The notes under the pieces: model-generated | What the model was told of the DNA's origin: nothing | What the model saw: the letters and a program-made list of their open reading frames with translations, nothing else | Databases searched by the model: none | Shown here: piece after piece, positions 39,573 through 49,587 of the stretch | How positions within the stretch are numbered: the first letter of the stretch is position 1 | Layout of the letters: each line of letters starts with the position of its first letter | Program-made: the position numbers and the translations under genes | Assembly (NCBI GenBank): GCA_951394045.1 | Contig: OX595999.1 | Coordinates: 1,674,001-1,738,000 of the forward strand | Length of the DNA: 64,000 nucleotides | Direction: 5' to 3' | Origin: Nitzschia sp. DOCU1 | Taxonomy: Eukaryota; Bacillariophyta; Bacillariophyceae; Bacillariales; Bacillariaceae

Positions 39573-40397
39573 TCATTGCGTCGTAATCGTTTCCCGCCGT
39601 TGCAATGGCGCAAAGTGACTATCGTCGCTATCAATATCGTCATCATCGACATCCGAATCAACTTGTTGTTCTTGTTCTTTTTCACCAACACCATTCACTC
39701 CAGTGTCATCCACTGATTTCGTTCGCCTATAGGATTCATCGACATGACAAGGATGAATCAAGCTGCCCGTCGAAGAATCAATATACATTTCATCGTCCAT
39801 GACGACATTACGCCAATCGTAACCTTCACTTTCAAATTCTTGAAGATTGCGTTGTGCCATTTCTTGAAGCTCATAACGATTATTCCACAAACACGTTTTG
39901 ATGCGTTCGGAATATTGATACCTGGAGGGAATCGGCAAGACTTTGACGACTTCTTGAAAGTGAATATGATGCGGCGCAGTCTGCCTGTTGTCTGTAGTGG
40001 CGGGAGTAGTACTGGACATGGAAGACTGAGAGGAGAGGGATGGAGAATACGAGGCGTTGGTAGTAGTCGTAGTCGTAGTAGAAGGAAGAGGGGGCAAATC
40101 GTTGAGCCTCGTCTCAAAGGGCACTCCGCTTTTGAGCACTTTGCCGCTACTCGAGGCAGTGCTACTGGTACCACCGCTATTGCTGTTAATAATGGAAAAC
40201 GTCGTGCCACCCAAGAGTTCCACGGCTGGATTATGACCTCGCGGAGCCTTTGTCGACTGCGTTGATGCTGTGAATGATGATGATGTTGCGGTTGTCGTTG
40301 CTGCTTTACTAGTCGGGGGTTGAAAGTACCCCAGCTGATTCAACAACCGCGTACGCGTGTAATACTGCGAACGTTGAGAGTTGGTTTGCTTGGTCAT
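39573..40397 (-). CDS. protein of an unnamed family with an FQEVVKVLPIPS-type motif
   Basis: 274 residues, ATG to stop. The first 130 residues are Ser/Thr-rich and disordered. The only ordered-looking block is HIHFQEVVKVLPIPSRYQYS, then CLWNNRYELQEMAQRN and EFESEGYDWRNVV. The layout of an F-x-x-x-V-x-V-hydrophobic-P strand, then Tyr/Ser, then a Trp and an acidic helix recurs in the proteins at 47816 and 49588. The C terminus is acidic (DSDVDDDDIDSDDS). Function unknown; such proteins appear to be numerous in diatoms. Confidence 0.65.
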   Translation of the reverse strand: MTKQTNSQRSQYYTRTRLLNQLGYFQPPTSKAATTTATSSSFTASTQSTKAPRGHNPAVELLGGTTFSIINSNSGGTSSTASSSGKVLKSGVPFETRLNDLPPLPSTTTTTTTNASYSPSLSSQSSMSSTTPATTDNRQTAPHHIHFQEVVKVLPIPSRYQYSERIKTCLWNNRYELQEMAQRNLQEFESEGYDWRNVVMDDEMYIDSSTGSLIHPCHVDESYRRTKSVDDTGVNGVGEKEQEQQVDSDVDDDDIDSDDSHFAPLQRRETITTQ

Positions 40398-41543
40398 TTT
40401 CGTTTACGAGAGAAGATATAATAATGACAGTGTTGTCAATGGTTCTCGTCTTGGGCGACGAGGTCAATCTCAAGCGACGCTTGAGATGATCGATGTGACA
40501 GGAACGTGTCAGTGGATTGGGGGGGTGACCTCTGAACGATGATGTGATTGATGTGATGATGGATATCTCATATTAGGTGGTCGAATGTCCAGCGTTGATT
40601 TCCCCGCGCTAGCTCATTGGCAGAACCGATAAGAAGACCTCGCCACCGCGATTTTTCGCCCTCAGGGCCGCGGCGCTGCTGCTGCTGGTCGTGTCCTTGT
40701 CGTGGACAACGATGATGTACTGTACGTGGGGCGTAGTACCCATTCTACACCAACTTGAGTTTCTCCGGGTTCTTCGCGTACTCCGTGTGATGGCATGGTT
40801 GAAGAATGCCAGTGAATCCAACGAACAGGAGGGTTCTCCGTATTGTGTTGACGTCATATCAACCATAATTGCCCCAGCTTCAACCTGCGAACAGATGCGC
40901 TAAGCATGGAAAGTTTCGAGTGAGTCATGAGCGGGAATGGCCGCTCTAGAGTCAGTCATCGCCGAACGGCGTGAGGAGCCCTTCCATCGGCGGAAAGACT
41001 AGATAGCGTACCGGTAGCTCGCCGGGTAGATGCAGGTAGTAGGCTATGGGTAGTAGCAGTAAAAGCAGAGAGCGAGATTTTTGTCTACTACTACTTCTTG
41101 CTAGAGATGTGCATTGTACTGGTAGGCTTTCTCCTGTCGTGCGGTCCACACCATGCTGCCCTCTTCCACTGCAGCGTGATTGGATACTACTAGAAGACTA
41201 CCAGCTCGCTGTCTACATCGTAGCAATCGGTAGTAGAAACACCCGCAGAAAGAGAGCGAGATTGTTGTCGACTACAAGCAACAATAGTTAGTCGTGTGAC
41301 TTGCGCTAGTTTCCTCTCTTGGCACGTGGTGTAGTAAGTGATCGATGGGACTGATTCTGATATACTAAGAAGTAAAGTCGCGGCGTTCCTTCATCCTTCT
41401 AGAAGCAAGTACTTTTGCAATAAGAAGCTCCAGCAAACGACGATCCTAACCTGTAGCATGCGTTCCGTCGAGTTATCTAGAATCGGTGACTAACTAGTTA
41501 GTCGGCGTACAGTTCAACGACAAGCAACAAACACACTACTTCT
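40398..41543. promoter_or_regulatory. intergenic with a perfect CRE
   Basis: A TGACGTCA palindrome lies at 40849-40856, about 450 bp upstream of the gene at 39573-40397. Two related segments (about 41036-41095 and 41218-41277) share AGAGAGCGAGATT followed by a TTGTC-type sequence, a decayed local duplication. No gene is recognised. Confidence 0.45.
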
Positions 41544-42298
41544 TTATTTCGATAGATGCACTCCCATCTCCACGACCCACATTCCAAAATTGTCTTTTTG
41601 GGATCGTCCAAACACCTCGAGATGATTCAAAATAGGACAATTGTGTCCACAATTTTGATGAGTAAATTTGACAGTGGAAGAAGCCCCTAAAAACGTGCCA
41701 CTGTCGACATGTTGAAAGGCGACCGGCTGAAAGCGTTCCCAATATTGGCCACTACACACCACTTTCCAGTCATCGCCATTATCGCCTTTTCCGTCGCCTT
41801 CTCCAAAACAACTGACTTCTTGTTGTCTCGATAGAGGCGATCGAACATTATGAGAATGCAAATTCCTCAACGATTCCAAATGCGAAAGACGAATGATGGA
41901 TCCACATTTGATGGGCTCGGCGACACCACTGGTGCAGGCGGCTTCACTTCCGTGACGTTCTTCATCATTCGGACCACGAATCCACCAGAGTGTATTGGTG
42001 GTGGTGGTAGAAGAGACGGCCGTGACAATTTGTTGACCACTGCCAGAGCCCAAATTTTTGCCTTCGGAACTCAAAAAATGTTCTTGCCCTGACGCGGTCT
42101 TGCTTTCCACGTGACTCAATTTGACGGCACTGCCACACGTGACATATCCTTCGGAATCTATTACATGTGTGAGAGAACTTGAGCTAACAAACCTAGCTAG
42201 ATACATGATATGGATGCACTTCACTTACCCGCCAAGGTCAAGGGAAGATGGAACAAAATGGCAAGCAACCACACGCCACTTGCAACAAGAGACTTCAT
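41544..42298 (-). CDS. SDF2-like MIR-domain protein, ER-targeted
   Basis: Two exons, 42298-42229 and 42157-41544 (71-bp GTAAGT...TAG intron), give 227 residues. Exon 1 is a signal peptide (WLLAILFHLPLTLA). The mature part matches stromal-cell-derived-factor-2 proteins with MIR repeats: YVTCGSAVKLSHVES, NLGSGSGQQIVTAVS, WWIRGPN, CGSIIRLSHLES, LHSH, QEVSCFGEGDG and FQHVDSGTFLGAS. In other eukaryotes SDF2 works with ER chaperones and protein O-mannosylation. The usual C-terminal HDEL-type retention signal is absent (end is VHLSK), so it may be secreted or held by partners. The join at 42157 was chosen because it restores DSEGYVTCGS in frame. Confidence 0.88.
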
Positions 42299-42668
42299 GG
42301 TAGGATTCGGATTGTGGATTCGTAACTACAGAGTTTCGTTGCTTATGGAAGCCGGCAAGGTGCAGGCGACAGCTTTGCAAAGACAAAGTGTTTCCTAGAG
42401 CAGCGAGAAGCAGCAGCAATGACCATGGTCATCGTAAAGAAAGCAACCGAAAGACCTTGGGTGTTTCGGGGGTCTTGCCGTGCGCGTGCGTCCGTTGAAG
42501 CACATGCGATCCATTGGGTCGAAGAGAATCATCACTGACGTCACTTTCTTCGCTGTTCCTAACGAAAAATGCGCATCTTTGCCGCCAATGCATCAATGGC
42601 GTCGTAGTCCGATGGATGCCATTGTCGCCAGCATGGAAGTCTCCCCATTATCATTGAACATAACAACA
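42299..42668. promoter_or_regulatory. divergent promoter region with a perfect CRE
   Basis: 370 bp between the SDF2-like and aldo/keto reductase starts. TGACGTCA at 42536-42543 is about 126 bp from the reductase ATG and 238 bp from the SDF2-like ATG, so it could serve either gene. Confidence 0.5.
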
Positions 42669-43966
42669 ATGATGGCATCGTGGCGTTTCCTTTTGGTGTT
42701 TACGGCAACCGCTGCCGTGGTGAGCCATGCCCTCCAGCAACCGTACGACGCATCGTCTCGTCGCGACTTTTTAGCTCAAACAGCCGCTACGGCTGCCACT
42801 GCTACGACTGCTCCATGGCTATTCAACAGCCCAGCCAATGCAGCCGCCGAAACATCAACATTGGCACCACTCAAGCTACCGCCCGTGGGACTAGGATGTT
42901 GGGCGTGGGGTGATAGTCTCTTTTGGGGATACGATTCCAAAAATGATGCGCAACTCCAACAAGTCTTTGACTATGCCACCAGTTCCAACTATGCTCCGAT
43001 TCTACTAGATACTGCCGAACTTTACGGGCTGGGACGATCCGAACAATTGTTGGGCCAATACTCCAAATCTTGCCCGAATGACAAGGTGGTCATGGCGACC
43101 AAATTTGCTGCCTTGCCCTTTCGTACCACTCCAGATTCCGTCGTCAAGGCCTGTCAAGCGTCTCTCAAGCGATTAGGTCGACCATCTATTGATTTGTACC
43201 AAATTCATTTTCCAGGAGCTTGGGCCAATGCCGCGTACTGGGATGGCATGGCCAAATGTTATGATATGGGATTGATCAAAGGTGTAGGAGTCTCGAATTA
43301 TGGCGTCGATGCCATGCTAGCTTGTCAAAAAGCTTTGGAGGCACGAGGCGTCCCGCTCGTCTCAAATCAAATTCAATACAATTTGCTCTATAAATTCCCA
43401 GAAACCAATGGTTTGTTACAAGCTTGTCAAGACAAGGGCATTCAAGTCTTGGCGTATTCGCCCATGGCATTGGGACTCTTGACGGGAAAGTATGCCACAC
43501 CAGCATCTCTCGACAATGTGGTGGGTCCTCGCAAGAAATTATTTAGCAAAACGGTTGGAAATCCAAAGTTTGATGCTCTCTTGCAAACCATGCGACAAGT
43601 CGCACAAGCTCATTCTACTACGAGTACAACACAAGCCAATTTGCCGCAAGTGGCCATTAATTGGTGTCGTTCCAAGGGAACCATTCCGATTCCAGGCAAG
43701 TAGTAGTAGCACACGCACCATGATGTACAATCAAAGAACGAGACAATCTCTCACACACACCGTTCTATCCTTTCCATATACTATTACTAGGAGCACGAAC
43801 CTTGGGACAAGTACAATCCAATTATGCTGCCTTGGAATGGGAACTCACCTCGGACGAAGTCCAACGTTTAGATGAAGCATCGGCAGGATTGTCTTATATC
43901 ACGCCTCAAGACAGTCCCATGTCCTTGTATGACAAGGAGTTGCAACTTCAAATGTTTGATTCTTAG
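42669..43966 (+). CDS. aldo/keto reductase, predicted thylakoid-lumen protein
   Basis: Two exons, 42669-43695 and 43791-43966, give 400 residues. The intron has a GC donor (G/GCAAGT) and TAG acceptor; this is the join that yields the expected family sequence IPIPGARTLGQ. Using the nearby GT would shift the frame. The N terminus has a signal peptide (FLLVFTATAAVVSHA) then SSRRDFLAQTAATAAT...SPANA, a twin-arginine lumen signal with an AxA-type cleavage site near residue 57. The AKR barrel holds the catalytic tetrad: Asp and Tyr in DTAELYG, Lys in MATKFA, His in IHFPG. It reduces aldehydes or ketones with NADPH; the substrate is unknown. An upstream in-frame ATG (MEVSPLSLN...) is a possible alternative start. 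Confidence 0.9.
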
Positions 43967-44247
43967 TAAACAGTCCATAGTAGCTAGCGATTTCCTAATA
44001 TATGATAGTTCTCGCAACACGCGAAAAGTTCACAGTGGTAGTCTGGCCTTCTCACCCGCGAGGCGCGTTCGCGGGACCCGCCGCGCGTGGCCGGCGGGGC
44101 TGCCTGCGAAGAAAACGCGAATTGTTCGTCTATTTTGCCGATGGCATTTCCGCATCCGATCCTCCTCACTTTCTCTCGGCACTACTACATCGTCTCGACA
44201 ACACACTCACACGTTCCCACTCAACTAAGATCAGAGTTCATCACATC

Positions 44248-45862
44248 ATGGTCAATCGTCCACCACCACAGCCTGGGGCTACTGGCAAGCAAGAAGAGTC
44301 AGACGGGGCCACTGGCCCTGGAAAACGACACTCGGGGCCTCGCCGGGGTCTCGAATGGAGTCTTCGAAGTATGCACAAGATTGACACGTCTGCACAGCAC
44401 TTCCTTTCCAGCTACTATGGGGAGGACGATGATTCTGCCATGATAAAAGAAGAGATGCATCTGGAAGATCAAACCGCATACGAGATTTTCAAGAGTGCTG
44501 ATGCTGACAAGGGGGGCATGAATTCCAGCATTCATGGGGATTCCGTGTGGGCGTCGCTTAATGCACCCCTGAGAACGGGGATTGTGGATGGTAAAAAGAA
44601 GGTATTTGAACTCAAGACAAATGTTACACAGAAACCAAAAACAAGTCGTCAAGAGCGCTTAAATCGAAAATTCGAGATTATTGGGAGCCAGAGGTCGGTG
44701 GAATGAATGAAGCTGGCAAGTATTTCACAGGACATGACTGACTCAGCGCTTCCGGTACTCTTCTTACAGATCCAGTTGGGAATATCGGATCCGGTTTTAT
44801 CTCATGCATTTTTCTCTTGGGACGCTTTCGGCGGTGTTTCTGGCGGCATTCGTTGCTCTCAATTTGTTTTATGGTGGCTTATTCTATGCCCTCGAGGAGA
44901 AGTGCTGTGGCGATCCGGAGTTAACCTTTGGAGCTAATTTTGCCTTTGCGATTCAAACGTCGGCAACAATTGGATATGGAGCCATGAGCCCCATAGGAAC
45001 GTGGTCAAACTTTCTTGTGTGCTGCCTTTCCTACGCAAGGTAAGCACAGTTTCTCGATAACACACTCTCTGGCGTGGCTTTTTTGCTCGATCGACTCATC
45101 CCCGCATGCTTTTTAGTACTTTGATAAACACTCTGTTTGCAGGCCTTTTGTTCACAAAATTTGTAACCCCTGTAATCAACAGTGAGTATATGCTTGCTTT
45201 CCAGGACGCGTTGTCGCGGAACGAGATGGCAACCGCGTCTCGACGGAGCCAACTTTTCTCATTCTTGCTATCGCATTTTTCGTACTTGCCCTTTCGCAGT
45301 TCAATTTTCCGACGTCATGACCATATGCAATGTAAACGGAGTTCCGTGTCTATCGTTTCGAATCGGTAATGCGGATGGTCATGAAAATCCTCTAACCGAC
45401 ATCAATGTAAGGCTAACCTACAGCTACCAGATACCCTATCAAGACCACAAAGGCGACAATAAGTTCTTTCGGCAAACTGAAGAATTACGATTGTTGAGCA
45501 GCCGACAACACGGCCTTTTGGAAGCATGGACACTGCGGCATGTATTAGATGAATCAAGCCCTCTATTCGGTCTAAACTTTGAAGAGCATCCGGCGAACAA
45601 AATTTTTGTATTCACCTTGTCCGTCGATGCGGTGCAAGAGTTGACCAAGTCCACAGTGAACAATCAGACTGAGTACGGTATTGAGGATATTTTGATTGGG
45701 CACTCTTTCAAGAGTGATTCTTCCTTTGATCCAGTTAGCCGGGTAGCTACATCTGACTATTCCAAACTGAACGAGACAGAGCCCTATCCTGTGTGGTATC
45801 CTGCGAAAGCTGGTGCCTATGATACGGGGAACTTGATTCCGACAAAATCTTATAAATCCTAA
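44248..45862 (+). CDS. inward-rectifier-type potassium channel (Kir family)
   Basis: Exons 44248-44693, 44770-45039, 45117-45181 and 45300-45862 give 447 residues; introns are GT-AG of 76, 77 and 118 bp. A 150-residue charged N-terminal cytoplasmic region leads to the first helix (LGTLSAVFLAAFVALNLFYG), a pore loop with the K+ selectivity filter TIGYG (about residues 213-217), and the second helix (TLINTLFAGLLFTKFV). The C-terminal cytoplasmic domain has the Kir signature (FSDVMTICNVNGVPCLSFRIGN). The linker after the second helix is shorter than in animal Kir. The protein should pass K+ across the plasma or an inner membrane. The first exon join (donor GTCGGT) is the least certain. Confidence 0.87.
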
Positions 45863-46367
45863 GGATTACTTTTGCACGGGGGTTCACAGTTTGTTCATAA
45901 TAGATAGGAAACGCTAGATCAATAGGTTTGTTCGCTGTTGAACTTTGAATTATCGCGAATTGCCGCTCCTTGGAATGAATCGACCTACTCTTCCCTGCTA
46001 TTACCTACTAGGTGGAAAAGTAGCACTAGCTAAAGTAACAATAGCTAGTACCAGCTACTACTACTCTAAAGATTCGAGCGAGGTTTCATAGTCTTTTCCA
46101 CGTGGAGCCTTACATATGCTTCAAAAAAGCTGCCAATACATTTTGTACGATGCTTATGCCAACCCGGATATTCACGCATATCGCGCGGTAGCCTCTCTTT
46201 CCTTTTTGGCGGGAATCCTTTCTCGCAGGAATGAAAGATCGCCTTTCTTCGACGATGACCCACAGCAGCCAGATCTCTCGATACCGACACCTTTCTCTAC
46301 CACAAACCGCACTTCTAAATCTCCGCATTAGAAGAAGAGGCATTCATTCAACGTTAATACAGAAAAG
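45863..46367. other. intergenic, no gene seen
   Basis: 505 bp between two plus-strand genes. It is strongly CTAG/TAGC-rich around 46005-46070. The promoter of the COA1/TIM21-like gene should be here. Confidence 0.45.
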
Positions 46368-47383
46368 ATGATGCGAAGTGCCATGGTCATGAGGGGTCCA
46401 GCAATAGCCCTGCAGCAAGTCGTCGGAAGGTCCATTCGAGGAAGCACTGTTGGATCGGCGGGATCGTGGCGTCCCTCCCTGACTTGCGTCCACTACTTTT
46501 CAACTACTGAGCCGAAAAAGGAGGAAGATACTGGCTTCTTGGCGAGTACCAAGAAGCAAATCATGTCGACGGTCGTCACGCCTCAAAATCAGTTTTATGC
46601 TCTTGTGGCCGGAGGAACTGTCGGGGCCTACATCATCTCGCGAGGATTTTTGTCGTTTACATCCTTTTTCACTCACTTGACTCCTACCGTGGTTGCCAAG
46701 TGGGGCTTTTATACTGGCTTTGGAACGGCGAGCTGTGAGTACTGTAATATATGAGGAAACGACCAAGCGGACTAGTTGATGACGACAGCAGTAGGTGGTG
46801 GTGGTCTCTCATTTCAGTCTCTCTCATTATCGTCCTGTTCTTTCTATATTGACCCATACTACTATCGGTAGTGCTCGGAGGTATGACTTTGATGACAATG
46901 GACAATTTGTACATTCGCGCCGACCCCGTCTTTCAATATTGTAGCAACTGTGTCATGAATGATTCCAGAGTCCAGGCAGCTTTGGGGGATGGTCTGCATC
47001 CGGGTAATTTGAGAAGTTATCGTCTGGATGCAGGAAAAGTGGAATTGGACGACAATAATACTCCCGTCTGGCGACCACCTCGCATACAAATGATGTTTGA
47101 TGTCACGGCGAGTGGTCCACCCTATCGAACCGGACTTGTGACATGTGAAGCTGCCAAGAGTGCGGGACGTTGGTACTGGCCCAGTCTACAAACGACCTTG
47201 TTAAAGGTAGACTATGAGACGGGTAATGAGCATGAGGGTGGATCAACCGAAGGAGATGAAACCATTTACTTGGTGGGATCGGAAGCCGAGGTCAATCGGA
47301 TTAGCAAGCGATCGGGATTGAGTCTTGCCATGTTGGCCCGATCGGTCCACATTAACCGAGCTGCTGCGACAAAGAAAGTGTAG
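46368..47383 (+). CDS. mitochondrial COA1/TIM21-like membrane protein
   Basis: Exons 46368-46734 and 46872-47383 (137-bp GTGAGT...TAG intron) give 292 residues. The N terminus is Arg-rich and without acidic residues (RSAMVMRGPAIALQQVVGRS), like a mitochondrial presequence. One or two membrane segments follow (YALVAGGTVGAYIISRGFL; WGFYTGFGTASLLGGMTL). The rest resembles the COA1/TIM21 fold: DPVFQYCSNCVMND, VQAALGDGL, IQMMFDVTASGPPYRTGLV, and AGRWYWPSL with hydrophobic strands. COA1 helps early cytochrome oxidase assembly and TIM21 links import to respiratory complexes; which applies cannot be told. The stop lies in the first of two 67-bp repeats. Confidence 0.65.
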
Positions 47384-47450
47384 AGGTGAAATCGGACATG
47401 TGGTCCAATCGGTCCATATGAACCGAGCTGCGGCGGCGAAGAAAGTATAG
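47317..47450 (+). repeat. 67-bp tandem duplication across the COA1-like stop codon
   Basis: The last 22 codons and stop (47317-47383) are repeated at 47384-47450. Copy 2 would read VHMNRAAAAKKV-stop against VHINRAAATKKV-stop in the gene. Most differences in the shared part are at third codon positions. One extra base puts copy 2 out of frame. Confidence 0.7.
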
Positions 47451-47815
47451 TGTGGTAGTTGTAGATTAGTATCGTATTGAACCACATCCCCGCCGCAAGT
47501 ATTTCAATAGCAGAAGCTCATCATCATTCATTCATTTTGACGCCTCTACGACGGTTACAAGTGTAAAAGTCGGCAAGATTCCTCAAATTGCTCGGGGATA
47601 GCTACTACTTTGGCCAGTCTAGCTACTAGGGAAAAGCTTAGCAGTGATTCAATGAATGTGGTACTACTGTGGAAGCAGCTTAGTCTTATAAATTTGCATA
47701 GAAATGATCGAAGACCCACCACAGTAGATCGAGCACAGCAGGAAACAATACAAAAAGGTGTGCTATTACTTCGATTCTTCAGTTATGTACAGTTCGAAAG
47801 CAAGTCAACAATGCC
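47451..47815. other. intergenic between convergent genes
   Basis: 365 bp between the 3' ends of the COA1-like gene and the minus-strand gene at 47816. Nothing recognisable. Confidence 0.5.
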
Positions 47816-48628
47816 CTATTTGGCTGGTGCTTTCTTCAGCAGCGATTTGATCTTGTGCAACAAACCACGTTTCTTCTTCGATCCTTCTTCAGACAAAATT
47901 GATATGTCCTCGTCTCCAATCACCTTCATATCAATATAGCATTGCTTTGTCTTCTTGTCTTTGCTTTTGTGAGACGATGTCTCCGATTGGTATGCTCGAG
48001 CCTCCAACGCGTCTTTCTGGGCAAGAGCAAAAGCGTCTTGATAGAACGGTAGGGTGCTTTCCTTGTAGACAAAGGCCAACCAACTTTCTGGGTCATACGA
48101 TCGAGAATGGCGTCGTCGTCTGATTAGGCGAGTTTGCTCGACAAAGACGGCTTCCTTGCTCTGTAATATACGAAACTCTCGCTTCAGATTCTCATGAGAA
48201 TCAGTATAGTTCTCCAAACCGCGAAAGCAATAGCCAAGTTCTTCGTGTGCGTGGATGTAAGAATCTGGCCCTTGGTTCTTCTTGGTCATGAGAGTCGTCG
48301 TCAACATGATGTTGGTGTTCCGTATTTCTTGCAACTCTTCGTCACTATACCACATTTGAGCCTGTTCCTCTGTGGAGTAGTAGTTATCCGTCGACTCGGT
48401 TGGAACTACGGTGACCTTGTCCATGTCGAATCGGACGTGTGAGTGACGGCTCGGCTGCTGTAGCTGTTCAAGCTCTGCTGTAGAGGAGGAGTCCTCCGAG
48501 GATCGACTCATCGAGAAGCTTTCAGTAGCTGTAGTCATTTCTTCTCCTAGCTCGGGTTTTGCCAAGGGGACTTTTTCCATCGTCTCGTTACGTTTCCTTC
48601 CCCATGTGAGCCTGTGAACCGTCGCCAT
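47816..48628 (-). CDS. unnamed-family protein with VRFDxDxVxVxP motif (a)
   Basis: 270 residues from ATG 48628; the frame is open to 48901 with other ATGs (for example 48676), but the part before MATVHRLTW is unlike the family. The conserved block is HVRFDMDKVTVVPTES, QMWYSDEELQEIRNTN, then YCFRGLENYTDSHENLKREF and later FVYKESTLPFYQDAFALAQKDALEA. The C terminus is basic (KKRGLLHKIKSLLKK). The same blocks in the same order occur at 49588-50568, so the two are local paralogues. No catalytic motif is seen; short-strand-plus-Trp modules like this suggest a protein-binding role, which is inference only. Confidence 0.72.
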   Translation of the reverse strand: MATVHRLTWGRKRNETMEKVPLAKPELGEEMTTATESFSMSRSSEDSSSTAELEQLQQPSRHSHVRFDMDKVTVVPTESTDNYYSTEEQAQMWYSDEELQEIRNTNIMLTTTLMTKKNQGPDSYIHAHEELGYCFRGLENYTDSHENLKREFRILQSKEAVFVEQTRLIRRRRHSRSYDPESWLAFVYKESTLPFYQDAFALAQKDALEARAYQSETSSHKSKDKKTKQCYIDMKVIGDEDISILSEEGSKKKRGLLHKIKSLLKKAPAK

Positions 48629-48914
48629 CTTCGTCGCTGTTGACGTTCTGTCGTTGCATCTGTCGTTTTGAATCATGATATTTCTTTTGTGTATCGGGTG
48701 TCTTTCGGTTTGTGAGCCGGAGATGTGCTTCGACCTTTGCAAACAGATTGGAAGGGAGAAGGGAGAATTGATTGTTGTTGTAGCGCATACAAATTGCGGA
48801 CGGAATTTGGGAAGGATGGGGGCCAAAAGAATCGAAAAGTGAGACTGTGCCGAAGTAGTTAATAAATGTTTGATGGTTCTCTGAGAGCTATTTGACATCA
48901 AAAGCCAGTAATAT

Positions 48915-49204
48915 CAAAAAGTCCGAATAGAAAGAATACCGCAAGAGCAAGGCTTATAAGTAGTCTAATTCATTTCTGATATGTTGGTCATTGTTTTTTC
49001 GCCGAGTAAGACGCCATCTCAGAATATATTTAACGAACGGCAGAGACCGATAGTGGATAGGCTTGCAGATAATGTCCAAAAAGTAAGAATAGCAAGAATA
49101 GCTCAACAGTGAGGCTTATGTCGTCTCATTCATTCATGCTTTGTTGGTCATTGTTGTTTCACCAGATATCATGCCATCTCAGAATACGGTAGCTTTAACA
49201 AACC
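48915..49204. repeat. imperfect tandem duplication, period about 162 bp
   Basis: The block from 48915 to about 49035 recurs from 49077 to about 49204. Shared runs include TTGGTCATTGTT and GCCATCTCAGAATA. The copies differ by substitutions and small indels, so the event is not recent. Confidence 0.65.
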
Positions 49205-49220
49205 ACACATATCGATAGGG

Positions 49221-49395
49221 TGGTCTGGCAATCTTCTCCAACTGTGTGATCGTACTATCAAGCTAGAGTTTGATATGATATGATGGCTATCCCGCCCATA
49301 GCGATAGTGGAGGAGGGACGATGTCTTCGGTGCGTATGTGGCGTTCGGTGGAGCCGGTAGTAGGCGGTCTGGATGGTCTGGCAATCTTCTCCAAC
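49221..49395. repeat. pair of 22-bp direct repeats
   Basis: TGGTCTGGCAATCTTCTCCA followed by AC occurs at 49221-49242 and again at 49374-49395, exactly matching, 153 bp apart. Confidence 0.75.
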
Positions 49396-49587
49396 GAACG
49401 CGCAAGTTAGAGGCAGTATCATACTACGACTGTCCCAACCGTAGCTACATAGCAACCGACGGACCTAGTTAATGTCGTCCATCATCGCATCAACTTACTG
49501 CAGTCCTAGTAAAAGAGAGGTTTCTTGATCGAATCTGTGTATGATCATACATTACTTCTAATCGTCTTCATTACTACTAGCTTGTAG

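Larger units (their letters stand above)
48629..49587. other. intergenic with local tandem repeats
   Basis: 959 bp between two paralogous genes. It holds the roughly 162-bp tandem duplication and the 22-bp direct repeats listed separately, and no convincing gene. Confidence 0.5.
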
